A DNA stretch of 56,634 nt from an uncultured Johnsonella sp. Its GTDB lineage: Bacteria; Bacillota; Clostridia; Lachnospirales; Lachnospiraceae. The first letter of the stretch is position 1. Each line of letters opens with the position of its first letter. The stretch spans positions 1-56,634 of the forward strand of contig CAAFUL010000123.1 of NCBI GenBank assembly GCA_900766185.1, written 5' to 3'. This document shows positions 8,078 to 16,433 of this stretch, piece after piece. The notes under the pieces were generated by a model. The model did not search any database. It was not told where the DNA came from and saw nothing but the letters and a program-made list of their open reading frames with translations. A program made the translations under genes and the position numbers.

Positions 8078-9664
8078 CTACACTCCACCTCCACACGAAA
8101 ACTCCAACGCCTTCGTAAAAATCCTATCATACCCCTCAAACCTCGACAGCTCAAAAAACTCCACTCTTTTAGAAATCCTATCCATTTCACTGATTGCCCT
8201 ATCATCAAGTAAGGAAAGATAGGCTCCGCTTAGTGAAGTATTGCCCAAGTACTCTACTTTTCCAAAAAATTCATCGGGAAGAAGCCCCACACCAAAAAGC
8301 GACTCCTGACTTATATACTTACCGAACTGCCCCGCTATATAAACTCTGTCCACATCTGTAAGTTTCAGTCCCGCCTTTTGTGTAAGACAAATAATACCGG
8401 ACAATATAGCCCCCTTTGCAAGTTGCACCTGTCTTATATCCTTAGCACTAAAATAAAGACCCTCGCCTATATTTATATATGCCCTTCCTTTCTCATCAAC
8501 AGCAAGCAACTTGGCTTTGTAATCATTTTCTCCAAGTTTTTCTTTTTTAACTATGGCTCCTCTTTTGTTAATTACTTCATTTTTAAGAAGTTCTCTTAAC
8601 ATGGCAAGTACTCCGCTACCGCAGATTCCTACAGCTTTTTCATTTCCTATAGTGGTATAGGCTATGCCCTCTTCAGTTATCGAGAAATTATCTATAGCAC
8701 CGATATCCGCTCTCATACCGCAGGAAATATTCATCCCCTCCAGTGCCGGACCTACCGCACAGGAAGTAGCTATAAGTTTGGAGTCGGTTTTTAAAATCAT
8801 CTCTCCGTTAGTTCCTATATCTATAAAAAGTATATTTTCCTTTGTCAAATCATCACACATAGCACTCGCATAAGCACCTGACACTATATCCGAGCCTACA
8901 AATGCCGATATATGGGGCAAGGTTACAAGCTTACATATCTTTGATAAATTTAAGCCTATTTTAGAAGCACTTACGGTCTTACTTTCGGTAAATATAGGAG
9001 TAAATGGGAACTTACCGAGACTTTCTATACTTTCTTTAAGCAGGATATGGCTCATAGTTGTATTGGCTGAAATCACCATTTCCACTATCTCTGTTCGCTT
9101 TATACCGCTTTCTTTAAGCAGTCTTTCTATAAGAGTATTAAGGGTATTTACTATACTTTTTTGAAGATTTTTAAGTCCATCGGGATGTTCCATAGTATAG
9201 GCTATCCTGCTCATTACATCAAAACCGTAACTTACCTGAGGATTGATATCCGCAGCCTTAGCTATTATCTTGGCACTTTCAAGGCTTACAAGCTGCATGG
9301 CTATGGTAGTAGTTCCTATATCCAGCGCTATACCGTATTTATTGCTTATTTTATTGTGATCAAATTTGGGAATAAAACTTTCAGAAAGTATTACATCCGC
9401 CTTTTCTTCCCCTTCTTTTATTTCCAAATTCTTGTGATACTCACTTAATATAATTGCTTCATTTTCCTCATCTATAAAATGCATACAGGAAAGTCTATAG
9501 CCTTCCTCTATCTCTTTTTTGCTAAGAAGCTTTGTATCCGCCTTATCTATCTCAAAGTCCTTATTAAGTTTTATTTTACATTTACCGCAAGAACCGAGAC
9601 CGTTGCAGGCGGCATTTATTTCAATATTATTTTTTCTCAAATAATCAAGTATACTTTGTTTCAT
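8078..9664 (-). CDS. RACo/RamA-like corrinoid activation protein (2Fe-2S plus ASKHA ATPase, DUF4445)
   Basis: Redox and ATP-dependent activator of 528 aa that reduces inactive Co(II) corrinoid to Co(I) so it can accept methyl groups. An N-terminal plant-type 2Fe-2S ferredoxin domain carries Cys20, Cys26, Cys29 and Cys60 (ACNGLGSCGKC...LSC). A middle linker is followed by an ASKHA domain with phosphate-binding motifs YGIALDIGTTTIAMQ, FIDIGTNGEM and GICGSG. Length is slightly below typical RACo proteins (about 600-640 aa). Family knowledge says such proteins are encoded beside corrinoid methyltransferase genes, and here a corrinoid protein lies 0.9 kb upstream on the same strand. Confidence 0.88.
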   Translation of the reverse strand: MKQSILDYLRKNNIEINAACNGLGSCGKCKIKLNKDFEIDKADTKLLSKKEIEEGYRLSCMHFIDEENEAIILSEYHKNLEIKEGEEKADVILSESFIPKFDHNKISNKYGIALDIGTTTIAMQLVSLESAKIIAKAADINPQVSYGFDVMSRIAYTMEHPDGLKNLQKSIVNTLNTLIERLLKESGIKRTEIVEMVISANTTMSHILLKESIESLGKFPFTPIFTESKTVSASKIGLNLSKICKLVTLPHISAFVGSDIVSGAYASAMCDDLTKENILFIDIGTNGEMILKTDSKLIATSCAVGPALEGMNISCGMRADIGAIDNFSITEEGIAYTTIGNEKAVGICGSGVLAMLRELLKNEVINKRGAIVKKEKLGENDYKAKLLAVDEKGRAYINIGEGLYFSAKDIRQVQLAKGAILSGIICLTQKAGLKLTDVDRVYIAGQFGKYISQESLFGVGLLPDEFFGKVEYLGNTSLSGAYLSLLDDRAISEMDRISKRVEFFELSRFEGYDRIFTKALEFSCGGGV

Positions 9665-9684
9665 CTAAAATCCTATCATCTCAT

Positions 9685-9896
9685 CGCTACATCATTAACA
9701 AAATAAGTATATAAAAACATCGGCTAACCTTTGCTGTGCCGAGTGCATCATTTACAAAATAAGTATATCAAAACTTCGAATATTTCTCTAAGTCAGAAAG
9801 AAAACATAAATATAATCTCTGCTGCGCCAAGGCTTTTTATGCCTGCAATCAGAAAAAGAAGTAAATTATCCGCTATGCTTATTTAATAAACGATGC
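9685..9896. repeat. Family E MITE with a duplicated left end
   Basis: The main element spans about 9745-9896, with inverted ends GCATCATTTACAAAATAAGTAT and ATGCTTATTTAATAAACGATGC. A second partial left end (CATTAACAAAATAAGTATA) lies at 9690. The right end extends into the 9879-10544 gene and encodes its last residues and stop codon. Confidence 0.75.
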
Positions 9897-10544
9897 AGCG
9901 ATATCTTTTTTATTGAATTTAATAACAGCCACAGTGTCGGTTTTTCCAAAAAAGTGTATACATTTTAAACCTGATATAATTTCTTTTCTTTTTCTATCAT
10001 ATATCAAGGCGTGAACAATAGACGGATAAGTTTTATCTAATTTAACATTATCCACCTCTATAGTATAAGCCTTATATTCAAGCCTTTTCTTGTCAATTTC
10101 CATAGCCTTGATAAGCAATATGCTTAACTTAGGGCATAGATGTATAAAGGCTCTGCCCTCACAGATTTGTTTTATATCATATAGAAAATCAAGCAAAAAT
10201 ATATCAAGGTAAGTTTTGGCTGCTTTTAAGCCTAAAAATTCTATGCTTGAGAGCGGATCGGCTAAGCTTATAAGTTCATAGCCCTTATCCAATGCACTTT
10301 TTACTTTATTTATAAGTACAAGTCTAATATTATTGATTTCCATATCAAATTTTAATTTCTTATCCGGTGAAAGTCTTTCGTACTTAAGCAAATGCTTATA
10401 TACCTCATTAAGTCTGTTGTCACTATCAAAAATCTGAAGTGCTCCCTCAAGCTCATAAACCTTGCTTTGATATAACTTCTCATAATCATTATCATAGTCA
10501 TATAAAAGAATATCGGGACAGTTATATATGGGAAATTTATTCAT
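9879..10544 (-). CDS. Short divergent URO-D/MtaA-like protein
   Basis: A 221-aa protein without a confident family match. The middle reads LISLADPLSSIEFLG and then IHLCPKLS (His135, Cys137), the order and spacing of the substrate-pocket Asp-Pro and the zinc-site His-x-Cys of URO-D-type methyltransferases. The N-terminal third of the barrel is missing or unrecognisable. It starts 9 bp after the corrinoid gene, so it is probably co-translated. The final residues (ASFIK) and the stop lie in the terminal repeat of a family E MITE, so the original C-terminus, which would carry the last zinc Cys, was probably lost. It may be a decaying gene or a specialised accessory domain. Confidence 0.65.
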   Translation of the reverse strand: MNKFPIYNCPDILLYDYDNDYEKLYQSKVYELEGALQIFDSDNRLNEVYKHLLKYERLSPDKKLKFDMEINNIRLVLINKVKSALDKGYELISLADPLSSIEFLGLKAAKTYLDIFLLDFLYDIKQICEGRAFIHLCPKLSILLIKAMEIDKKRLEYKAYTIEVDNVKLDKTYPSIVHALIYDRKRKEIISGLKCIHFFGKTDTVAVIKFNKKDIAASFIK

Positions 10545-10553
10545 TGCTTAGTC

Positions 10554-11201
10554 CTATGCAATGCCAAAAAGTGATTTTGCAACACTTACAGCTTCTACCG
10601 CATTATCAGAATAGGCATCAGCCCCTATCTGCATGGCAAATTTATCGGTTATAGGACCTCCGCCTACCATGACCTTGATATTATCCCTATAACCCTTTTC
10701 TTTTAACCTCTCTATAACATCCTTCATACCGTACATCGTAGTAGACATCAGTGAAGACATACATATAAGGCTTGCTTTATTTTCTATAGATGAATTGACA
10801 AACTCATTTATAGGCACATCTCTTCCAAGATCTATCATCTCAAAACCGGCAGTCTCAAGCATGATTTTTACCAGATTCTTTCCTATATCATGTGTATCTC
10901 CTTCTATAACACCTATAACAGCCTTTATCTTATTCTCATTACTTTCCGTAATAGCACTTTTAAGTACATTGATACCTGCATACATGGCATCGGCACAAAG
11001 CAAAAGCTCCGCTATATAATACTCTTCTTCGTCATAGAGTCTGCCTGCCTCAACCATACCTACAGTAAGTCCGTCAAGTATGCCTTCTTTAGCCGGATAA
11101 CCTGCCTTAAGATATTCATTTGCAATATCAACTATATCTTCATCTTCCATCTCCACTACATATTCTGCAAGTAATTTAAGCAATTCCTCTTTACTTCTCA
11201 T
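10554..11201 (-). CDS. Corrinoid (cobalamin-binding) methyl carrier protein, MtaC/MtbC-like
   Basis: Methyl-carrying shuttle protein of 215 aa, typical for the family. A four-helix cap (residues 1-85) precedes a Rossmann B12-binding domain with the diagnostic DxHxxG motif as GDTHDIGKNL, where His104 is the lower cobalt ligand. A later GGGPIT loop contacts the nucleotide tail. The corrinoid accepts a methyl group from a substrate-specific methyltransferase and hands it to a second one. Its start overlaps the end of the DUF4091 gene by 11 bp, so the glycosidase-like and methyl-transfer genes are translationally linked. No MtaB or MttB-type substrate methyltransferase is present, so a URO-D protein may play that part. 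Confidence 0.92.
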   Translation of the reverse strand: MRSKEELLKLLAEYVVEMEDEDIVDIANEYLKAGYPAKEGILDGLTVGMVEAGRLYDEEEYYIAELLLCADAMYAGINVLKSAITESNENKIKAVIGVIEGDTHDIGKNLVKIMLETAGFEMIDLGRDVPINEFVNSSIENKASLICMSSLMSTTMYGMKDVIERLKEKGYRDNIKVMVGGGPITDKFAMQIGADAYSDNAVEAVSVAKSLFGIA

Positions 11202-12909
11202 AAAAACTCCTTATCAATTCATCCCTTATACCTTTATAGTACTCATAGTCTTTATACTCGTCAATTTTAAGGCTAAGCTCTTTATCTCCTACTCCTGCAA
11301 GCAGTTTTATTTCCATCTTTTCACGCAGATAATTTTCTACATCTACACCCTGTTTTTCAAGCTTTTTAAAAATATTAAAATCCTGTATGGCAAAAAGCAT
11401 ATTTTTTTCTCTTACGCTATGTATGATCTCCATATCCTTACTCGGGTAGACAAAAAACATATCTCCCGCCTGCCACTTTTTCGGTTTATAGGATATATTA
11501 TTTAGCGGCTTTTCCGTATACAGCCCGTAAGCCCAGCGAAGCATTCCCTTAAACTTCCACAAATATGTGTAAAGTCCGAGATACCTTGATTCTATAAGCG
11601 GACTTGACACAAAGGTATTGAGTTTTTTAGGAAAACAGCAAGGATACCATGTCATTTCCTTGGAATTTTCCTTTAATATTCCCTCAAGCCTTCCATTCTT
11701 TACATAGTAGCCTATATAGGCTGAATTAAGTGAAAAACTTTCCAAACTTCCCTTATAATCATTAAGGAAGGTAGCACTGTGTAAGGCATACTTGAACTTA
11801 AGTTCCTTTTCATAGCAGGAGCTTAAAAATTCATGAAAGCCTGTAAATTTTTTATAATCACTCGGCTCATCACCCAGTATCTTTGTTATAGACATATAGC
11901 CTCTAGAGTCCAAATGTGCAAATAAGGCTTTTAAGTATCTTCCAAGCTCAGCCTTATTCCTTATATAATCATAACAAGCCCTGTCCTCATCATAGAAACT
12001 TACCCGTATAGGATCTTCATAGTCCGTCATAGGAGATTTGAAATCAAAGCCATGCCAGTTGCCGCAGATGCCGAAAAGATTTATCTCCTTACAAATGTTA
12101 TATTTTAGGCAAAGTTCTATATATCTGTCAACTATACTAAAATCATATATAAATTCCCCGTTTCTTTTACTTATCCTTACCATGTTGTACTCATACAAGC
12201 GAGAAGGATTATTCTCTATCATAAAACAAGCCTGACCTGCCCATGGAAAATCCGATACTATAAGGTCTGTAACGCATTGACCGAGTTTTGACAATTCTCT
12301 TATATACTTTTCTATAAGCTCAAAATGTCTGTCGCTAAAGTATTCCAAACCGTAAGCCCTCGCCCATGAGCAAGGATGCTGCCACAGATCGAGAAAGAAT
12401 ACCCTATCCTCTTCCTCAAGGGCAAAATCCATAATATTTATATTAAAATCCCTACTTTCGATCAGCTCCTCTGCATCGTAGGCACTGCTTTTATACAAAT
12501 TAAATCTAAGACTTAAGGTAGCGGCACCAAAACCTTCGGCTATACTCCCGCTTATATATATAGGTACTGCTCCTTTTTCATAATACAAAGCTTTTTCACT
12601 GTTTATCACATCTGCATATAGGCTTTTATCATCATCTTCTATATAAGAACACAGATAGCTCTCTATCTTGGCAGCTGTGTGATTTTCACCATGTATAACA
12701 ATGGTCTCAAAGCGATATCTGTCCCAAAGCCCCCACCAAGGCAAATCATAATGTCTGCCAAGGCTTACATAGGCTCTTTTTTCAACATTGAAAGCCACGA
12801 AGAAACCGAACTCTTCATTTTTAATTACCCTAAGCTCTTTAAGCAAATCTGCCCCCGAATCATAAGTACTTAAAGTATTAAAACTGTGTGTACTGCTATA
12901 TATATTCAT
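11191..12909 (-). CDS. DUF4091 domain protein, GH123-like putative glycoside hydrolase
   Basis: A 572-aa protein resembling the DUF4091 family, which is related to GH123 beta-N-acetylgalactosaminidases. Features include DLWQHPCSWARAYG, LIVSDFPWAGQ, LFGICGNWHGFDF and ILGDEPSDY (an acidic pair in the expected catalytic region). There is no signal peptide, so it should act in the cytoplasm on an imported sugar. First gene of the cluster, preceded by AGAGGAG, and its end overlaps the corrinoid gene. A sugar ABC importer diverges from its start. I infer that it cleaves a glycoside whose methylated part is then demethylated by the downstream proteins. The family call is from memory of motifs and needs a profile search. 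Confidence 0.7.
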   Translation of the reverse strand: MNIYSSTHSFNTLSTYDSGADLLKELRVIKNEEFGFFVAFNVEKRAYVSLGRHYDLPWWGLWDRYRFETIVIHGENHTAAKIESYLCSYIEDDDKSLYADVINSEKALYYEKGAVPIYISGSIAEGFGAATLSLRFNLYKSSAYDAEELIESRDFNINIMDFALEEEDRVFFLDLWQHPCSWARAYGLEYFSDRHFELIEKYIRELSKLGQCVTDLIVSDFPWAGQACFMIENNPSRLYEYNMVRISKRNGEFIYDFSIVDRYIELCLKYNICKEINLFGICGNWHGFDFKSPMTDYEDPIRVSFYDEDRACYDYIRNKAELGRYLKALFAHLDSRGYMSITKILGDEPSDYKKFTGFHEFLSSCYEKELKFKYALHSATFLNDYKGSLESFSLNSAYIGYYVKNGRLEGILKENSKEMTWYPCCFPKKLNTFVSSPLIESRYLGLYTYLWKFKGMLRWAYGLYTEKPLNNISYKPKKWQAGDMFFVYPSKDMEIIHSVREKNMLFAIQDFNIFKKLEKQGVDVENYLREKMEIKLLAGVGDKELSLKIDEYKDYEYYKGIRDELIRSFYEK

Positions 12910-13043
12910 TATATAACTCCTCTTAAAATATCATTTTCCAACATTATCTTAACCTAAAAAAACAAAAAATACTACTAATTATTGTATTTATTTATTTTAT
13001 TCAACTTAAAGTAACTATATATGTAGATATATTACTTAATATT

Positions 13044-13052
13044 TGGTATAAT
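13044..13052 (+). promoter_or_regulatory. Extended -10 promoter of the first sugar ABC operon
   Basis: TGGTATAAT (13044-13052) is an exact extended -10 (TGnTATAAT). It lies 37 bp upstream of the binding-protein start in the divergent gap 12910-13089. Confidence 0.6.
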
Positions 13053-13089
13053 TCTCATGTGTTTAGCAAACAATACAAGAAGGGAGAGT

Positions 13090-14403
13090 ATGTTAACATA
13101 CATACAAAGTTTTATGAGAAAGTTTTTATCTTTAAGCATTGCAAGTATAATGCTTGCAAGCAGTTTCTTAGCAGCCTGTTCTTCAAGTTCAAAACCGTCT
13201 GAAAGCAGTGCAAAGAGCACAGTAGCAGAGTCAGTATCTGAATCAAGTGCCGAGTCAAAGACAGCAGATGGTGAAGGCACCGTACTTAAAATGCTTGTAC
13301 CCGGTTATGATTCAGGTTACTTAAAGGAAGAACTTGATAACGGTATAGCAGGCTTTGAAAAAGCCAATGAGGGCGTTAAGGTAGAAATAGTTTCCGTAGG
13401 CTGGGATGAGCTTAATTCAAAGATAGTTTCACTCTATCAGGCAGGAGATGCACCCGATATCATGCTTACAGGCTCAAGAACCCTAAAACAGCTTGCGTCT
13501 TTAGGTATAGCAGAAGATCTCAGTGCTAATATCACAGATGAATTCAAGTCAAAGAGAGTTGAGTCTGTACTTGCCACAGGTCAGGTAGACAAAAAGCAGT
13601 ACGGTATACCTATGGCATTTTCTTCAAGAGCCTTGTACTATAGAAGTGATTTAATCGAAAAAGCTCCTACCAACTGGGAAGAGCTTTTTGAAACAGCTAA
13701 GACAGTTCATGCAAGTAATCCTGATGTGTACGGCTTTGCCATACCTACAGATGTAACAAGCGGAACAGATGAGTTACTTAACTTTATTTATCAAAATGAC
13801 GGTGCTTTAGTTAACGATAAGGGCGAAATCACTTTCAGCACCGACGCCAATGTAGGTACTTTAGAGTATCTTAAAAAGTTCAATGATGAAAAATTGGTTC
13901 CTGATGTGGTAAGTACCGCAAGAGGCGATCAGGCTAAACTTTTTGCCAACGGTAATCTTGCTATGTTCGTATCAGGTCCGTGGGAGCAGGAAACACTTGA
14001 TGCAGCGGTTGAAAAGGCACCTTATAAGGTAGCTGCACTTCCTGCCGGAGTTAAAAATGCTGAGACTTTAGTTACAGATTCTTATGTTATCTCAAGCATA
14101 AGTAAGAATAAGGAGCTTGCTTGGAAGTTTGTTGAGTTTATGGGACAGCCTGAGTATCAAAGACCGGTATCAGAGGCATTCGGATGGTTTCCTATCTTAA
14201 AAGAAGAGTATAATGATGAGAGATTTAAGACCGAATTTATGCAAGCCTTTGCTGCAAGCATTGATTACGGTGTGAGTGAACCTCAGGTTGAAGATTGGGA
14301 TAGCTTTAACAAGGCATTCTTAACAGCAGTACAAAAGGCTGTTACAGGTGAAATGGGAGCAAAAGAGGCATTAGATGAAGCGCAGGCTGAAACCACACAA
14401 TAA
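13090..14403 (+). CDS. Sugar ABC transporter substrate-binding lipoprotein 1
   Basis: Extracytoplasmic binding protein of the carbohydrate family (CUT1, MalE/UgpB type), 437 aa. The signal peptide ends in the lipobox SSFLAAC, followed by a Ser-rich linker and the mature domain with YGIPMAFSSRALYYRSDL, a typical hinge segment of this family. The start was set at 13090 because AGGGAGAG immediately precedes it. The spacing is tight, and MRKFLSLS at 13111 is an alternative with a more standard signal peptide. It overlaps the permease gene by 29 bp. Divergent from the DUF4091/corrinoid cluster, so it probably binds the substrate of that cluster. Confidence 0.9.
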   Translation: MLTYIQSFMRKFLSLSIASIMLASSFLAACSSSSKPSESSAKSTVAESVSESSAESKTADGEGTVLKMLVPGYDSGYLKEELDNGIAGFEKANEGVKVEIVSVGWDELNSKIVSLYQAGDAPDIMLTGSRTLKQLASLGIAEDLSANITDEFKSKRVESVLATGQVDKKQYGIPMAFSSRALYYRSDLIEKAPTNWEELFETAKTVHASNPDVYGFAIPTDVTSGTDELLNFIYQNDGALVNDKGEITFSTDANVGTLEYLKKFNDEKLVPDVVSTARGDQAKLFANGNLAMFVSGPWEQETLDAAVEKAPYKVAALPAGVKNAETLVTDSYVISSISKNKELAWKFVEFMGQPEYQRPVSEAFGWFPILKEEYNDERFKTEFMQAFAASIDYGVSEPQVEDWDSFNKAFLTAVQKAVTGEMGAKEALDEAQAETTQ

Positions 14404-15292
14404 TAATAATTTTTCAAAATTTACCATGACAAAGAGCATTCAGCCCTATCTTTTACTGCTACCGCTTTTTGTCATGGTAGCTTTGCTTTTCGGGTATCCT
14501 ATATATAGAATTATATCGGGGTCTTTTTATAAAATAGCTATTATAAATGGAGATATGACCTTTGTGGGGCTTGATAATTATAAAAAGCTTTTTAGCTCCA
14601 AAGTTTTTCTTCCCACACTTTGGCTTACCTTCAGATATACCTTGCTCGCTGTATTCTTAAAGCTTTCTTTGGGCTTTATAATGGCACTTTTTATGAACAG
14701 CGAGCTGTATTTCTCAAGAACGCTTAAGTTTCTTTCACTACTCCCTTGGGCGCTGCAACAGGTTACGGTTGCAGTCATATGGAAGTGGATTTTAGACGGA
14801 AACTACGGATACCTTAACTTTTATTTGCAAAAATTGGGATTTATAAGCGAGAACATCAGTTTTCTTTCTAATCCTATTACTGCATTTTTTGCTGCCGCCT
14901 TTGTAGATGCATGGCTTGGACTTCCTATGGTTTCCATGATGTTTTCGGCAGGGCTTTCAAGCATCAACCCCTCTCTTTACGAGAGTGCAAAAATAGACGG
15001 TGCCGGAGTTATAAGACGCTTCTTTGTCATAACCTGTCCCTGTATCAAAAGAGTTTTTCTGGTTACATTAACACTGGTAGGTATATGGACATTTAACTCT
15101 TTTAATGTTATCTTCGTTTTAACAGGTGGCGGACCTATGCGAAGTACGGAAACATTTATCCTAAAAATCTATGAAGAGGCCTTTGCGAAATTCAACTTGG
15201 GGCTTGCCTATGCACTGTCTTCCATCGCAGTGGTGATACTGTTTGTATTCACTCTTATTTACTATAAACTGGATATAGAGGAGGAGAGCTGA
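14375..15292 (+). CDS. Sugar ABC transporter permease 1 (MalF/UgpA type)
   Basis: Inner-membrane permease of 305 aa with six hydrophobic segments and the EAA-type cytoplasmic loop YESAKIDGAGVIRRFFVITCP that docks the ATPase. The start at 14375 lies inside the end of the binding-protein gene, with GAGG 6 bp upstream, which suggests translational coupling. An ATG at 14426 lacks a ribosome site. Partner of the next permease. Confidence 0.9.
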   Translation: MKRRLKPHNNNNFSKFTMTKSIQPYLLLLPLFVMVALLFGYPIYRIISGSFYKIAIINGDMTFVGLDNYKKLFSSKVFLPTLWLTFRYTLLAVFLKLSLGFIMALFMNSELYFSRTLKFLSLLPWALQQVTVAVIWKWILDGNYGYLNFYLQKLGFISENISFLSNPITAFFAAAFVDAWLGLPMVSMMFSAGLSSINPSLYESAKIDGAGVIRRFFVITCPCIKRVFLVTLTLVGIWTFNSFNVIFVLTGGGPMRSTETFILKIYEEAFAKFNLGLAYALSSIAVVILFVFTLIYYKLDIEEES

Positions 15293-15293
15293 T

Positions 15294-16130
15294 ATGCTTA
15301 AGAAAAAAAGGATGTTCAAACTTTTAAGAACCTTGATTTATGCCTTTTATATTTTCCTCTTTATCAGCCCCATATTTATTATGTTAAATACCTCTCTAAA
15401 GAAGTATGAAGATATAATCAAATGGCCTCCAACATGGTTTAGCGGCAAATTAGAATGGGTAAATTATAAGACGGTGCTGTTTGGAGAAAAAAGCATACTT
15501 CCGGCTCTTGGAACAAGCTTTCTTATATCCTTTGCCTCTGCCTTTATCTGTGTAATTATAGGAATCTTAGCTGCCTATGCCGTTGCAAGGTATAGATTCA
15601 GGTTAAGGAAGGGCGTACTTTTATTAATTATATTGACGCAAATGTTTTCCGAAGTCATACTTGCCGCCCCTATATATATGGTTTTCAAACACTTAGGCTT
15701 GCTGGATACGAAACTTGCGCTTATAATTGCCAATATATCCGTCTGCCTGCCTATGAGCCTTTGGCTTTTATATTCATATATTAAGGATATTCCAAAGGAA
15801 ATAGAAGAAGCCGCATGGGTTGACGGTTGCTCAAGGCTTCAGGGAGTGAGGTTTGTACTTGTACCCTTGATGCTTCCGGGGCTTGTAACCGCAGGGCTTT
15901 TTGCATTTATAAGGGCATACGGAGACTTGCTTTTTTCAAGGACATTTATATTATCTGCCGAGAACAGAACCCTGGCAATGGCTCTTACAGATTATCAATC
16001 TCTTTACAAGACCACTTGGGAGACACAGATGGCAGCAAGTGTTGTGTCCATGATTCCGACGCTTATCATATTTATTTTTATACAAAAATTTTTGATAAAG
16101 GGCTTAATAAGTGACAGCCTTAAAGGTTAG
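15294..16130 (+). CDS. Sugar ABC transporter permease 2 (MalG/UgpE type)
   Basis: Inner-membrane permease of 278 aa with about six membrane segments and the EAA loop EEAAWVDGCSRLQGVRFVLVPL. It starts 1 bp after the previous gene, with GGAGGAG upstream. No ATPase gene follows. As in many Firmicutes CUT1 systems a shared MsiK/MsmK-type ATPase encoded elsewhere must energise it. Confidence 0.9.
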   Translation: MLKKKRMFKLLRTLIYAFYIFLFISPIFIMLNTSLKKYEDIIKWPPTWFSGKLEWVNYKTVLFGEKSILPALGTSFLISFASAFICVIIGILAAYAVARYRFRLRKGVLLLIILTQMFSEVILAAPIYMVFKHLGLLDTKLALIIANISVCLPMSLWLLYSYIKDIPKEIEEAAWVDGCSRLQGVRFVLVPLMLPGLVTAGLFAFIRAYGDLLFSRTFILSAENRTLAMALTDYQSLYKTTWETQMAASVVSMIPTLIIFIFIQKFLIKGLISDSLKG

Positions 16131-16277
16131 TAAAATTTATTGATTGCTTAAGCACTTATTAAATCAATACTACTTAGAAAACGGGTAGCATAAACTTATG
16201 AAGAAATTGATTACTTTGCAGAAAAATCTTGCAAGGGAAGGTTCTTAATCAGTATTTCTATACACAGTCTAAGTTAA

Positions 16278-16401
16278 CTATTGTAGTGTATCATTGATAT
16301 AGGTAATAGTAGAATAAATCTCAATTCCCTTTATTATGCATTTGTTACAATCTATTAACCAAGCAGTAATAAGGCTAAATATCAATGATACTATACACTA
16401 T
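16278..16401. repeat. Family C MITE, copy 1
   Basis: Ends read CTATTGTAGTGTATCATTGATAT and ATATCAATGATACTATACACTA, with the shared interior GTTACAATCTATTAACCAAGCAGTAATAAGGCT (16348-16380). It fills the gap between the first ABC operon and the second binding protein. A weak inverted repeat at 16138-16169 is the only other structure in 16131-16433. Confidence 0.8.
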
Positions 16402-16433
16402 GTAATTATTATATTAGGAAGGAAATAAATACA

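Noticed and set aside
12910..13089. Cobalamin riboswitch before the corrinoid cluster
   Set aside because: The 180-bp gap is AT-rich, lacks a B12-box-like sequence and also holds the divergent promoter.
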